The notes beneath the pieces are model-generated. The model saw only the letters and a list, made by a program, of their open reading frames with translations, was not told the origin of the DNA and did no database searches. A stretch of 64,000 nt of DNA from Gemmata palustris (GTDB lineage Bacteria; Planctomycetota; Planctomycetia; Gemmatales; Gemmataceae): NCBI RefSeq assembly GCF_017939745.1, contig NZ_JAGKQQ010000001.1:8137299-8201298 (forward strand), read 5' to 3'. This document shows, piece after piece, positions 1 to 8,935 of this stretch. The position numbers were made by a program, and so were the translations under genes. How positions within the stretch are numbered: position 1 is the stretch's first letter; every line of letters begins with the position of its first letter.

Positions 1-2
1 GA

Positions 3-344
3 GCCGAAGTAACTGGAACCGTGACCCTGGACGGCGTACCGGTCGAGAACGGGATTATCCAGTTCTACCCGGCGGGCGGAGCCGGCCAGAGTGCCGGCGG
101 GGGGATTGAGAACGGGAAGTACAAGGTCGATGCCTCGGTCGGTGAAATGACGGTCACCATCAACGCATCGAAAGTGGTCGGCAAGCACAAGCTGTTCGAC
201 ACGAAAGAGAGCCCGGAAGTGGACACGATCCAGGAACTCGTCCCGCCCGAGTACAACAAGCAGAGCACCCTCAAGATCACGCTCAAACCGGGGGTGAACG
301 AGAGCGTGAACTTCGAGCTGAAGGGCACCAAGAAGAAGAAGTAA
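3..344 (+). CDS. Small beta-rich lipoprotein-type protein, C-terminal part (5' end outside window)
   Basis: The reading frame is open from base 3 and runs to a TAA at 342-344, so the true start lies before the window. The translated part begins AEVTGTVTLDGVPVENG and aligns by eye with the complete lipoprotein at 1632-2045 (VEVTGTVSFEGAPIEDG), including the following FYPA segment and a PEYNKQSTLK/PDKYSKTEKT stretch near the end. By analogy the missing part is a signal peptide with a lipobox. The fold is probably a carboxypeptidase-regulatory-like beta sandwich, which is an inference. The tail is lysine-rich. It lies upstream of a DUF1559 gene, the usual setting for such proteins in planctomycetes. 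Molecular role unknown. Confidence 0.75.
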   Translation, partial: AEVTGTVTLDGVPVENGIIQFYPAGGAGQSAGGGIENGKYKVDASVGEMTVTINASKVVGKHKLFDTKESPEVDTIQELVPPEYNKQSTLKITLKPGVNESVNFELKGTKKKK

Positions 345-379
345 AACCGACCCGAGGGCGCCTGAACGCACTCGGATTG

Positions 380-420
380 CGACCCGGTGGGGGCAATGGT
401 GTCCACACCGGGTCGTTGCG
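380..420 (+). terminator. Hairpin downstream of the first gene
   Basis: A perfect 10-bp stem (380-389 with 406-415, CGACCCGGTG/CACCGGGTCG) with a 16-nt loop is followed by TTGCGTTT. It lies 36 bases after the stop codon. The run of T is weak, so it is a probable rather than a certain intrinsic terminator. Confidence 0.5.
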
Positions 421-703
421 TTTGAAGGCGCTGGTCGCGTCGTGGCCCGGGCGTTTTGTCTGGCTTCGGGCTCCTCCTGCTCCCAAATTCGGCTGCGGAT
501 CACTCAAGTAACTTCGATGTTCGCGCGGCAAGGCTCTTGTTATGAGGTGATTAGCAGCACGTTAGTACCGCTCGGTTGATCTCATTTTCACATTTTTTCG
601 CACTTGACTCTTGCCCATTTAACCAGGTGGGGTTATTGTCGGGTCTGTCATTTCGTTGATTGCTCGCATCAATCATTCGCCCTCTCTCTCCCGGGGTTCT
701 GTC
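421..703 (+). other. Non-coding leader region of DUF1559 gene
   Basis: No gene is supported here. The stretch around 540-615 is richer in A/T than its surroundings and probably holds the promoter of the downstream DUF1559 gene. I could not place a convincing -35/-10 pair. Confidence 0.4.
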
Positions 704-1618
704 ATGAGTCCATCGACTCGCCGCGGCCGTGCGTTCACGCTGATCGAATTACTCGTCGTGATCGCCATCATCGCCATTCTCATCGGCCTGCTCCTGCCCG
801 CGGTCCAGAAGGTGCGCGAGGCCGCGGCCCGCATGAAGTGCAGTAACAACCTGAAGCAGTGGGGCCTGTCGATGCACGGGTACCACGACGCGGTGGGCCA
901 GTTCCCGATGGGCGCGCGCAACAACCCGCGCCAGTCCTGGGTCATGTACCTGTGGCCCTACGTCGAGCAGACCGCTCTCTCGAGCAAGATCAACTACCCG
1001 ACGCAGCAGTTCTACGAGCCCCCGGCGACCATCGGGAACACGATGAACGGGTTGTGCGGGGCGCGGGTCTCGATCTACTACTGCCCGAGCGACAACGGCT
1101 CGGACCTGAACTCGGCGGGGGCGTACTACCAGCGCGCCCGGGGCAACTACGTGGTGAACTGGGGCAACGCGTATTACGACACCGCTCCCCCGGCCGGGCT
1201 CGCGCCGTTCTACCACTCGGGCGGGAACCGGAGCACCCCGGGTAAAGTGGTGATGACCTCGATCACCGACGGCACCTCGAACACGCTCATGATGTCCGAA
1301 ACGCTCATGGCCAAGAGCCCCGACGACAACGACTGGCGCGGGGACATTCACAACGACGACGGGGTGTTCAAGTTCATGACCCTGACGACCCCGAACTCGT
1401 CCGTCCCGGACGTGGTGAACTGGGCCGTGGGGACCGACCCGTACATGCCGTACTCGACGGCCGGTTCTCAGTTCAGCGCGGCCCGGAGCCGGCACACGGG
1501 CGGGGTCAACGCGGCCCTGTGCGACGGGAGCATCCGGTTCTTCACCAACAGCGTCAACGCGACCGCGTGGTCGTACATGGGCACCATGAACGGCGGCGAA
1601 GTCGTTTCCAACCAGTAA
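704..1618 (+). CDS. DUF1559 prepilin-like protein
   Basis: A 304-residue protein with a type IV prepilin-like N-terminus: a short basic leader (MSPSTRRGR), then [17 protein letters not shown] forming one membrane helix, followed by the conserved [18 protein letters not shown] segment. The C-terminus has the H-x9-DG signature ([12 protein letters not shown], near residue 267) typical of this planctomycete family. The ATG at 704 was preferred because upstream in-frame residues do not resemble the family and the leader would otherwise be too long. A small lipoprotein gene follows 13 bp after the stop, so the two are probably co-transcribed. The protein is probably anchored in the cytoplasmic membrane and may be processed by a prepilin peptidase. 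Its function is unknown; such genes are highly multiplied in these genomes. Confidence 0.9.
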   Translation: MSPSTRRGRAFTLIELLVVIAIIAILIGLLLPAVQKVREAAARMKCSNNLKQWGLSMHGYHDAVGQFPMGARNNPRQSWVMYLWPYVEQTALSSKINYPTQQFYEPPATIGNTMNGLCGARVSIYYCPSDNGSDLNSAGAYYQRARGNYVVNWGNAYYDTAPPAGLAPFYHSGGNRSTPGKVVMTSITDGTSNTLMMSETLMAKSPDDNDWRGDIHNDDGVFKFMTLTTPNSSVPDVVNWAVGTDPYMPYSTAGSQFSAARSRHTGGVNAALCDGSIRFFTNSVNATAWSYMGTMNGGEVVSNQ

Positions 1619-1631
1619 CCGGAGGCGACCC

Positions 1632-2045
1632 ATGCGCGGATTGCGTTGGGCCGGTGGGGTCGCGGTGCTCGCGGGCGCGGCCGCACTGGTCGGGTGCTCC
1701 AACGAGCCGGACCTGGTCGAGGTGACCGGGACCGTGAGCTTCGAGGGCGCGCCGATCGAGGACGGGGCGATCCGGTTCTACCCGGCCGACGGGAAGAACC
1801 CGGCCGGGGGAACTATCAAGGACGGGAAGTACACGGCCACCAAGGTTCCGGTCGGGGTGTCCAAGGTGGTGATCTCGGGGGCCAAGGTGGTGAGCAAGAA
1901 GAAGATCTACAACACCCCCAACAGCCCGGAGATGCCGGTCACCGCGGAACTGCTCCCGGACAAGTACAGTAAGACCGAGAAGACCGGGCTCACCTACGAG
2001 GTGAAGCGCGGGTCCAACGAGAAGAACTGGGAACTGACGAAGTAA
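1632..2045 (+). CDS. Lipoprotein with carboxypeptidase-regulatory-like domain
   Basis: A 137-residue protein with a clear lipoprotein signal peptide: MRGLRWAGG, a hydrophobic core, and the lipobox LVGC (Cys at about residue 22). The rest starts with VEVTGTVSFEGAPIEDGAIRF, the pattern of a single beta-sandwich carboxypeptidase-regulatory-like repeat, and ends lysine-rich. It starts 13 bp after the DUF1559 stop with GGAGG just upstream, so it is probably the second gene of a two-gene operon. It is a close paralog of the partial protein at the window start. It probably sits on the outer side of a membrane. No enzymatic motif is visible. Confidence 0.85.
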   Translation: MRGLRWAGGVAVLAGAAALVGCSNEPDLVEVTGTVSFEGAPIEDGAIRFYPADGKNPAGGTIKDGKYTATKVPVGVSKVVISGAKVVSKKKIYNTPNSPEMPVTAELLPDKYSKTEKTGLTYEVKRGSNEKNWELTK

Positions 2046-2110
2046 ACCTCATCCGGCGACCCCTGCCCGCAAGGGCGGGGGTGTTTGGGTCAGTGCTGAT
2101 TCAGAAACGG

Positions 2111-2147
2111 AGCGGCCCGACCCATTTTGGGTCGGGCCGCTTGTTTT
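2111..2147. terminator. Intrinsic terminator between convergent genes
   Basis: A perfect 13-bp stem (AGCGGCCCGACCC / GGGTCGGGCCGCT) with a 5-nt ATTTT loop is followed by TTGTTTT. It lies between the lipoprotein gene ending at 2045 and the convergent gene ending at 2200. It is nearly symmetrical and could serve both, but the T tract favours the plus strand. Confidence 0.85.
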
Positions 2148-2199
2148 GACGCGGGCCGGGCGATGGCCCGCGGTTTTGATCGCACGTAGTTAGGCGGTT

Positions 2200-2631
2200 T
2201 TACTTAAGATCGAACGGCGGAAGGGTGTTGGGTTCCGGTTTCACCTCGATGGTGTAGGCCGGTTTTTGGCGGTTATTGTAGCGCCCACGAAGTCGATCAC
2301 TGTTGGGCGCGGGATCATCTGTTACCACTTCAGACCATACCAGTAACACCGCGTACCGGCCCGGCGGTAGCCCGTCCCCGATTTCGTAGGTGGTTGCGGT
2401 GAACTGACCGTCCAGGCCCGTGAGCACATCGGTTTCAAGAGCCGGCCCGTCTTGACGGTCTTGGGCGATGAACGTGACTCGGACGTGTGCGAGCCCTTGT
2501 CCTTTTGCCGAAACTGACCCTTTGACGGGGTAGACGGGAGCCCGGTTTGGTGAGCCGCTCTTGCACCCCGCTGCGAGGCCTGCGAGAGCGATGGCGGCGC
2601 CGATCAGCGCCACCAAACGAGCCGTGACCAT
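2200..2631 (-). CDS. Lipoprotein with Ig/CNA-like beta-sandwich
   Basis: A 143-residue protein with signal peptide MVTARLVALIGAAIALAGLAAGC, where LAAGC is the lipobox. The mature part carries PVYPVKGSVSAKGQGLAHVRV, a carboxypeptidase-regulatory or transthyretin-like strand pattern, followed by a segment with GQFTATTYEIGDGLPPGRY, typical of such domains. The gene starts 18 bp after the end of the minus-strand DUF1559 gene, giving the same DUF1559-then-lipoprotein order as the plus-strand pair at 704-2045. It is probably in an operon with that gene and envelope-anchored. Function unknown. Confidence 0.82.
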   Translation of the reverse strand: MVTARLVALIGAAIALAGLAAGCKSGSPNRAPVYPVKGSVSAKGQGLAHVRVTFIAQDRQDGPALETDVLTGLDGQFTATTYEIGDGLPPGRYAVLLVWSEVVTDDPAPNSDRLRGRYNNRQKPAYTIEVKPEPNTLPPFDLK

Positions 2632-2649
2632 CGGCGCCTCCCGGGCGAG

Positions 2650-3666
2650 TTAGTCCAATTCGACCGGGTACCCGTCGGCACGGGCGCACATCTTTTGCAG
2701 AACCACTAGGCTGATGCTCTTTCGCAGGAACCGCACCGACCCGTCGCCCAACGTGACGTTCGCGCCACCGGTGTGGAACGCGTAGATTTCTCCCTGGTTC
2801 GCGCAATTGACCGAGCACGCGGCGGGAACATCGGCCGCGGCACTCAATGTGCCCCCGGCCGGGTTCGACCCGTCCACGGCAATATCGTTGCCCGAGTGCG
2901 CCCACGCCCCGTTCATGAACGTCGGGTCGGTTTGGCGCACGCCGAACTTCCAACTCTGGGGGCGGGCGCCCGCTTCGGCCAGCATGATCGTGTTACTCAG
3001 CCCGTCGGTGACCGTGAGCAACGGTGTGAACACGTTGCTACCGAGAACGGACTTGATACCGTCGTCCCCGGGGTAAGTGAGTCCCATTGCGGTCCAGATC
3101 GCGGTTCGGTTGTTACCCCGGTTGACGGCCATGTAATCGGACGTCGCGGGGCTCCACCCGCTCCCGTAGGTGGCCGGTTCCAGGATCGGGTTCATTTTGT
3201 GCTCATACGAAACGGATGGGCACTCGAACGTGGGTATCCGGGTCGCCGCCGCCGCTTGGTTGTTGGGGGCGAACCAGTCCTGCCGGAGGTCGTATACGGT
3301 CCCGTTCTGCTGGAGGACGTTCCCCTGTTCGATGTAAGGCAGGATGATTGCGAGGAAGCAGTGCTTCGCGTAGTCGGTATTCAGAGTACCCGTGGTCCCG
3401 ACTTTTTGGAAGTCTCTCAAACCGGACATAGCGGCCGCGGTCGGTGTCTGGACGCTCGACGGGGGCAGCGCGCCGCGGGTGCCTTCGTAATTGTGGAGGG
3501 CCAGCCCGAGTTGTTTGAGGTTGTTGGAGCACTTCAGACGAGCCGCCGCTTCGCGGACCTTCTGCACCGCGGGCAGGAGCAGGCCGATCAAAATGGCAAT
3601 GATGGCAATAACGACGAGGAGTTCGATCAGCGTAAACGCGCGACGAGGACCGGAGTGAAAACGCAT
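2650..3666 (-). CDS. DUF1559 prepilin-like protein
   Basis: A 338-residue protein starting [17 protein letters not shown], a type IV prepilin-like leader and helix followed by [18 protein letters not shown]. The family H-x9-DG motif (HTGGANVTLGDG) lies near the C-terminus. The ATG at 3666 is chosen because GAGGGAACGCG precedes it and the prepilin motif then falls at the expected distance from the start. A longer in-frame extension exists but does not look like family sequence. It is paralogous to the genes at 704 and 27331 and pairs with the downstream lipoprotein gene at 2200-2631. Probably membrane-anchored and surface-exposed; role unknown. Confidence 0.9.
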   Translation of the reverse strand: MRFHSGPRRAFTLIELLVVIAIIAILIGLLLPAVQKVREAAARLKCSNNLKQLGLALHNYEGTRGALPPSSVQTPTAAAMSGLRDFQKVGTTGTLNTDYAKHCFLAIILPYIEQGNVLQQNGTVYDLRQDWFAPNNQAAAATRIPTFECPSVSYEHKMNPILEPATYGSGWSPATSDYMAVNRGNNRTAIWTAMGLTYPGDDGIKSVLGSNVFTPLLTVTDGLSNTIMLAEAGARPQSWKFGVRQTDPTFMNGAWAHSGNDIAVDGSNPAGGTLSAAADVPAACSVNCANQGEIYAFHTGGANVTLGDGSVRFLRKSISLVVLQKMCARADGYPVELD

Positions 3667-3959
3667 CGCGTTCCCTCGGGAGGATAAGGTGACGAATCCC
3701 GGCGCGCATTCTCCACACCATGTGGAGTGCCGGGCCGATCGATCACGTTTCCCCGTCGGGGGTCGGGCACACAAATATGGGTACCCGACGGCTTTGCGTC
3801 GAAGTCGCTGTCCGAATCCCACGGGCGCCGTATCGCGTGTGGGCGTCAAATATGAGGCGGAGAGGAGCTGACGTATGAGAATAATAGACGGGTTGCGGAA
3901 TCTTTCAAACGAAGAAATAATGAAGATGAGTGGAAATCATGAAGACGCGAGGAGAGGTT
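3667..3959. other. Non-coding gap
   Basis: This gap lies between the start of the minus-strand DUF1559 gene and the 3' end of the TIGR03000 gene. The part from 3860 to 3945 is A/T-richer than the genes and may hold the DUF1559 promoter. No gene, RNA or clear repeat was recognised. Confidence 0.35.
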
Positions 3960-3987
3960 CGCCCGGCGCATGAAATCGCGCCGGGCG
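3960..3987 (-). terminator. Hairpin after the TIGR03000 gene
   Basis: A perfect 10-bp stem (CGCCCGGCGC / GCGCCGGGCG) around an 8-nt loop lies 12 bases beyond the stop codon of the minus-strand gene at 4000-5196. It has no T tract, so it may act as a 3' stabilising hairpin rather than a classical terminator. Confidence 0.45.
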
Positions 3988-3999
3988 TATGGTGCGGGC

Positions 4000-5196
4000 T
4001 TACTTGCCGCCGAGCGAGGTGAAGTCCACCGTGATCCGCTCGCCGGCGCGGAACGGAACCTTTTGGGTCAGCGTTTCGGGCTGGCCGTCGCGGAGGATTT
4101 CTGCCTTCAGCAAGTAAGCGAACTCGCGGTTGGCCGGCAGCGGCGGGGTCGCGAACTGGCGCACCGCGTCCTTCGACGGGCTCTTGCGGTCGTCAACATA
4201 AAGAGTTGCGCCCGGTGGGAGCTTCACAGTAATTGTCGCACGGTCGCCGGTGCCGGTCGGCGCGGCTGGCGATTCGCGCACCGGCGGTTCGGCCTTTGTG
4301 GGCTCCGTCGAAGCGGGCGCGGCCGGAGTCGTCGAGGTCGTTTTGCCCGCACCAGCCGCGGGCGGCTTCGACGCGGTCAGGTCCGTGAACTCGATCGTGA
4401 CCGTTCCGCCGGCCCGCACGTTCACCTTCTTCGTCACGCTCACCGTTTCGCCGTCGCGCTCGTACTCCACCTTGAAGCGGTACACGAACTCCTGGTTCAG
4501 TGGCAGTTCCGGGGAGACGAACTGGCGCTCCGCGCCGGTCAGGTTCAGTGCGCGGCCGTCGGCCGAGAGGCGCGCGTCGGCCGGCAGCTTCACGATGACC
4601 GAGGCGCGCCCGGTTTGGGTGTTGGCCACGGTCGACGTCGGGGGCGCTCCGGGCGCAACGAACGTCGCGGGTCGCAACCCGAAGGTACCGGGCGCGGGGC
4701 TGGGGTCCGCGTAGGGGATGAGCGGCTGGCTGGGGTACGGAGGGAACTGGTCCATTCCCGGTGACGGGAACATCGGGTACCCGCCCTGGCACGAGAGGCT
4801 GCTCCCGAAGCACGAGTACGCGGAGCCGGAGCACGAGTAGCCGCTGCAGGAATACCCGCTGCACGAGTAACTCGCGCCGGAGCAGTTGTAGCTGCGCGAG
4901 CCGCAGCAACCGGACGGCTCGAACCAGCTCCGCACGCGGTCGCCCACGCCGAGCCCGAAGAGACTGCCGCCGCAGCACGACGACCCGTAGCACGACGATC
5001 CGCTGCACCCGCTGCACGAGGTCGGGTACGCGACCGCGCCGGAGCACCCGCCGCCGTAGCAACTGTACCGCACGCCGCCGGAACACCCGTTACACCCGTT
5101 GCAACTGTTCCCGCGTAACATGTCGCGGAAGTAGCCGTTAAATTGTGGAGCATCTGGCGATGCGGTGAGTGCGGTCATCAGCACGATGCTGTACAT
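4000..5196 (-). CDS. Cys-rich protein with two TIGR03000 domains
   Basis: A 398-residue protein. Residues about 30-140 are extremely rich in Cys, Ser, Gly and Tyr, in repeating CSGCSG / SCYGSSC / YSCSGYSC units. A Pro-rich linker follows. Two copies of the TIGR03000 domain come next: one begins RASVIVKLPADARLSADG, the other begins RATITVKLPPGATLYVDD, and each ends with RAG-x-x-(V/I)-T-(I/V)-(E/D)-F. TIGR03000 is a domain known almost only from planctomycetes. The ATG at 5196 has GAGGACCGCAA before it; longer versions of the frame run antisense into the protease gene and are rejected. The N-terminal 15 residues are weakly hydrophobic. The Cys repeats suggest cross-linking in the cell envelope or metal binding, which is an inference. 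Confidence 0.85.
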   Translation of the reverse strand: MYSIVLMTALTASPDAPQFNGYFRDMLRGNSCNGCNGCSGGVRYSCYGGGCSGAVAYPTSCSGCSGSSCYGSSCCGGSLFGLGVGDRVRSWFEPSGCCGSRSYNCSGASYSCSGYSCSGYSCSGSAYSCFGSSLSCQGGYPMFPSPGMDQFPPYPSQPLIPYADPSPAPGTFGLRPATFVAPGAPPTSTVANTQTGRASVIVKLPADARLSADGRALNLTGAERQFVSPELPLNQEFVYRFKVEYERDGETVSVTKKVNVRAGGTVTIEFTDLTASKPPAAGAGKTTSTTPAAPASTEPTKAEPPVRESPAAPTGTGDRATITVKLPPGATLYVDDRKSPSKDAVRQFATPPLPANREFAYLLKAEILRDGQPETLTQKVPFRAGERITVDFTSLGGK

Positions 5197-5448
5197 TTGC
5201 GGTCCTCGCTCGTGGCCTGTTAAATTGGAGGCTTTGCGAAGCCTACAGCGCGAGGATAACCGGCGCGGATTGCGTGGGCAAATCGACTTGAAGTAATCTT
5301 TACAACTGGGTACGCGGGCGAGGTTCAACTCCCGCGTGACACGTTCGTCACGTATAATCGGCACAACCCGATGTGTTTGGCGTTTTGGTGCTCGGCCGGT
5401 GCGCGTCGCGCGGCAGCGCGGGTCCGAACGAGACACCCAGGAGACGAC

Positions 5449-6891
5449 ATGCCGCTTCGCAATCTGGCCTGGTTCCTGGTGGTACCGGCGATCGTCGGGC
5501 TGGCGCTGGCGATCAGTTTCAGCGCCCCCCCACCGGACCGCGACTACGATCGCGTTCGCCAGATCGTGAACGTGCTCGCGGAGGTGGATGCGAACTTCTA
5601 CCGCGAGCTCTCGGAGAAAGAAAAGCAGCAGCTCGTCGAGGACATGATTAACGGCGGGCTGCAGAAGCTCGACCGGCACTCCGAATACTTCAACGCCGAT
5701 CAACTGAAGCGGTTCGAGTCGGACGCGCAGGGCAGTTTCGGCGGGGTCGGCATCCTGTTGACGCTCGATCCGCCGACGAAGTTCCTCAAGGTCAACCACC
5801 CGACGCCGGGCACGCCCGCCTACGAAGCCGGGATCATTGCCGACGATCTCATCGTGAAGATCGGTGACACGTCCACCGAGGGCACCACGATCCCCGACGC
5901 GCGGAAGCTGATCGTCGGCGAGCCGGGCACGCAGGTCAAACTCACCGTTCGCCGCGCGGGGCGCAACCCCGCGGACGAGGAAGTGACGCTGACCCGCGCC
6001 CAGATCGCCCAGCACCCCGTTTCCGGGGTCCGGCGCCGGGCGGACGATCCGAACAAGTGGGAGTGGTTCCTCGACAAGCCCAACGGCATCGGGTACATCC
6101 GGCTCAGCGCGTTCAACGAGTTGACCACGAAGGAACTGAGGGCCGCGGTCGAGGAGATCGAGCGCGACGGCGGGAAGGCCCTGGTGCTCGACCTGCGCGA
6201 CAACCCCGGCGGGCTGCTGAACCAGGCGGTCGACGTCGTGGACCTGTTCCTCACCGAGGGGAGGATCGTCAGCACGCGGGACCGGCGCAACAAGGAGCGC
6301 GTGCTCGAGGCCAAGAAGGACGGCACCCTCTTCCTGCCCGCCGAGCAGAAACACATTGCGGTTCTGGTGAACGACGGCAGCGCGAGCGCCAGCGAGATCG
6401 TTTCGGCCGCGCTCCAGGACCACAAGCGGGCGGTCGTCATCGGCGAGCGCACTTACGGCAAGGGCAGCGTGCAGAAGCTCCTGCGCCTGGGCGGCGAGGG
6501 CGACCAGAAGGCGGCGGTGAAGCTGACGACCGAGACGTACTGGCGCCCGAGCGGGGTGAACATCGATCGCGTGCGTGCCCCGGAAGACGCACCGGACCAG
6601 TGGGGCGTGAAGCCCGACATTGATGTGCCGATGACGAAAGAAGAGAAGATGCGTGCCGATCTCGAGCAGTTGAAGCTTCAGTGGGTGGCGGGCAAGCCCG
6701 GCGTCGAGGGGCTCAAGCCGGGGCCGGCACCGACACCGAAGGGGTTGGACGGCAAGCCGCTCATGGACGACTCCAAGCCGTTCGTGGACCAGCCGTTGAA
6801 TAAGGCGCTCGAAGTGCTCAAAAAGAAGATCGGCGGTTTGGGCTTCGCGCCCCCGCTGCCGCGCCGGTTACCGGAGATGATCTCCGGGTGA
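5449..6891 (+). CDS. ctpA: S41 family C-terminal processing peptidase
   Basis: A 480-residue serine protease of the CtpA/Tsp type, cleaving proteins near their C-termini outside the cytoplasm. An N-terminal hydrophobic segment (residues 6-25) serves as signal or anchor. A PDZ domain follows at about residues 90-180 (GVGILL, then AYEAGIIADDLIVKIGD). The protease core contains LVLDLRDNPGGLL, the serine motif GSASASEI with Ser313, and YGKGSVQ with Lys338, 25 residues apart as in Tsp, giving the Ser-Lys dyad. The start at 5449 has AGGAGACGAC before it. It is divergent from the TIGR03000 gene. Length and motifs are typical, so it should be active. Substrates unknown. Confidence 0.95.
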   Translation: MPLRNLAWFLVVPAIVGLALAISFSAPPPDRDYDRVRQIVNVLAEVDANFYRELSEKEKQQLVEDMINGGLQKLDRHSEYFNADQLKRFESDAQGSFGGVGILLTLDPPTKFLKVNHPTPGTPAYEAGIIADDLIVKIGDTSTEGTTIPDARKLIVGEPGTQVKLTVRRAGRNPADEEVTLTRAQIAQHPVSGVRRRADDPNKWEWFLDKPNGIGYIRLSAFNELTTKELRAAVEEIERDGGKALVLDLRDNPGGLLNQAVDVVDLFLTEGRIVSTRDRRNKERVLEAKKDGTLFLPAEQKHIAVLVNDGSASASEIVSAALQDHKRAVVIGERTYGKGSVQKLLRLGGEGDQKAAVKLTTETYWRPSGVNIDRVRAPEDAPDQWGVKPDIDVPMTKEEKMRADLEQLKLQWVAGKPGVEGLKPGPAPTPKGLDGKPLMDDSKPFVDQPLNKALEVLKKKIGGLGFAPPLPRRLPEMISG

Positions 6892-6981
6892 GCCCTGGCG
6901 GAGAAGGGGCGAGAGTGTGAGGGGGTGAAGGGGTGAGAAACACCACCCGCTCGTTAACACTCGCGGTTCGCCAAGGGTCGG

Positions 6982-7010
6982 GGCGAACGGCCGGTGTAAG
7001 CCGGCCGGTG
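6982..7010 (+). repeat. Dispersed palindromic repeat, copy A
   Basis: A 29-bp unit beginning GGCGAACGGCCGGTGTAAGC and ending CGGCCGGTG. The same unit, in either orientation, is found at 8837-8865, 8901-8929, 43222-43250, 43361-43389 and 43413-43441, with a 13-bp fragment at 44610-44622. It always lies at gene ends or in gaps. Confidence 0.85.
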
Positions 7011-7025
7011 AAACTCTTTTGGTGG

Positions 7026-7180
7026 CACAGGCCTCTGGCCCAATGGCGCTTACTTTGTGATTTACCGGTCTTCTGTAGCCGGGGTCTGTGACCCCGGAAC
7101 TCCAGGAAACGTGTAGTTCCGGGGTCACAGACCCCGGCTACAGACAGACAAAGTAAGTGCCATTGGGCCTCTGGCCTGTG
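7026..7180. repeat. Large inverted repeat
   Basis: A perfect 29-bp inner inverted repeat (7073-7101 with 7115-7143, starting CTGTAGCCGGGGTCTGTGAC) is nested in an outer imperfect one (7026-7057 with 7148-7180, CACAGGCC...TTACTTTGT). It fills the gap between the protease and pseudouridine synthase genes. It may form a long cruciform or a stable RNA hairpin, or be a non-coding mobile unit. No coding content. Confidence 0.85.
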
Positions 7181-7249
7181 GAAGCGCTCCCACAGACCAG
7201 AGGTCCGTGCCACGAACACTAGGGGCGATCGTGGTGAAGGGGAGAACGG

Positions 7250-8020
7250 GTGACGGAGTCGAACGACCAGAACGACCAGGTTGCGACCGGCACCAGCGCC
7301 GGTTTGCCTTTTCACCCCTTCTCTTCCCACGTGCTGTACGAAGACCACCACCTGCTCATCGTGAACAAGCCGGCGCCTCTACTCACGCAAGCGCCGCCGG
7401 GCGTGCCGAACCTCGAAGAACTGGTCAAATCTTACATCAAAGAGAAGTACGCGAAGCCCGCAGGGGTGTACCTCGGCGTCCCGCACCGGCTCGACCGGCC
7501 CGTGAGTGGCGTCGTGTGCTTCGCGCGCAACACCAAGGCCGCGCAGCGCGTTCATGCGCAGTTTGCTGAGCACACCGTGCGCAAAGTGTACTGGGCGCTC
7601 GTTGAGGGCCTTGTGGCGCCGGACGCGGGCGTGTGGGACGACTGGATTCGGAAGATCACGGACGAGGCGCGTGTCGAACGCGCGGAAGCCGAAGCGCCCG
7701 GCGCGAAGCTGGCGACGCTCGAGTACCGCGTTCTTCAGCACCTCGATTCGGTCACGCACCTCGAACTCGCGCCTCTAACCGGCCGGATGCACCAGCTCCG
7801 GGTCCAGACCGCGTGGCGGGGGCACCCCGTGCTGGGTGACACCATGTACGGCAGCCCGCGCGCGTTCGGGCCGCCCGCGGAACTGCCCCGCGATCACGTC
7901 GTTGCCCTTCACGCGCGCCGGCTGATCATCACGCACCCGTTCACGAAACAAGAGCTGACCGTCGAAGCCCCGCTGCCAGCCTACTGGTCCCCACTTCTCG
8001 ATACAGCAACCGCACGGTAG
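7250..8020 (+). CDS. RluA-family pseudouridine synthase
   Basis: A 256-residue protein that should isomerise uridine to pseudouridine in rRNA or tRNA. The RluA signature HRLDRPVSGVVCFARNTKAA contains the catalytic Asp82. YWALVEG and the later PLTGRMHQLRVQ motif, followed by HPVLGD, are also conserved. There is no N-terminal S4 RNA-binding domain, so it resembles the short RluA/TruC/RluC-catalytic class and the exact target cannot be read. The start is a GTG at 7250, preceded by GGGGAGAACG. It sits alone between inverted repeats and the superoxide dismutase gene on the same strand. Confidence 0.92.
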   Translation: MTESNDQNDQVATGTSAGLPFHPFSSHVLYEDHHLLIVNKPAPLLTQAPPGVPNLEELVKSYIKEKYAKPAGVYLGVPHRLDRPVSGVVCFARNTKAAQRVHAQFAEHTVRKVYWALVEGLVAPDAGVWDDWIRKITDEARVERAEAEAPGAKLATLEYRVLQHLDSVTHLELAPLTGRMHQLRVQTAWRGHPVLGDTMYGSPRAFGPPAELPRDHVVALHARRLIITHPFTKQELTVEAPLPAYWSPLLDTATAR

Positions 8021-8136
8021 TCGGCACACGGAGTGCATCCGCTACTTCGGGCACGAGCCGGTGGCGTCGATCAGCACGCGTCGCTACGATGCCCCTGCCC
8101 ACTCTTCGTCCCACACTCCGCTGGAGCCGTTCCACC

Positions 8137-8826
<690 letters not shown>

Positions 8827-8830
8827 GCCG

Positions 8831-8935
8831 CAATTGGGCGAACGGCCGGTGTAAGCCGGCCGGTGAGGGCCTGGCTTCTCGTCACTCTGGCGCTATACCC
8901 CACCGGCCGGCTTACACCGGCCGTTCGCCCAATTC
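8831..8935. repeat. Inverted pair of the 29-bp repeat, terminator-like
   Basis: Two copies of the dispersed repeat (8837-8865 forward, 8901-8929 reverse) face each other with matching flanks, giving perfect arms of about 34 bp (8831-8865 and 8901-8935). It lies exactly between the convergent sod and DUF4337 genes, and the right arm touches the last codon of the latter. It is well placed to stop transcription from both sides. Confidence 0.85.

Noticed and set aside
4780-5100. Repetitive DNA resembling a short repeat array
   Set aside because: The repeats are irregular and encode the Cys-rich part of the TIGR03000 protein; there are no spacers of constant length, so it is not CRISPR.
5197-6423. 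Long minus-strand open frame extending the TIGR03000 gene upstream to 6423
   Set aside because: It is antisense to the S41 protease gene and its translation has no family features. The ATG at 5196 with a ribosome site gives the expected protein.
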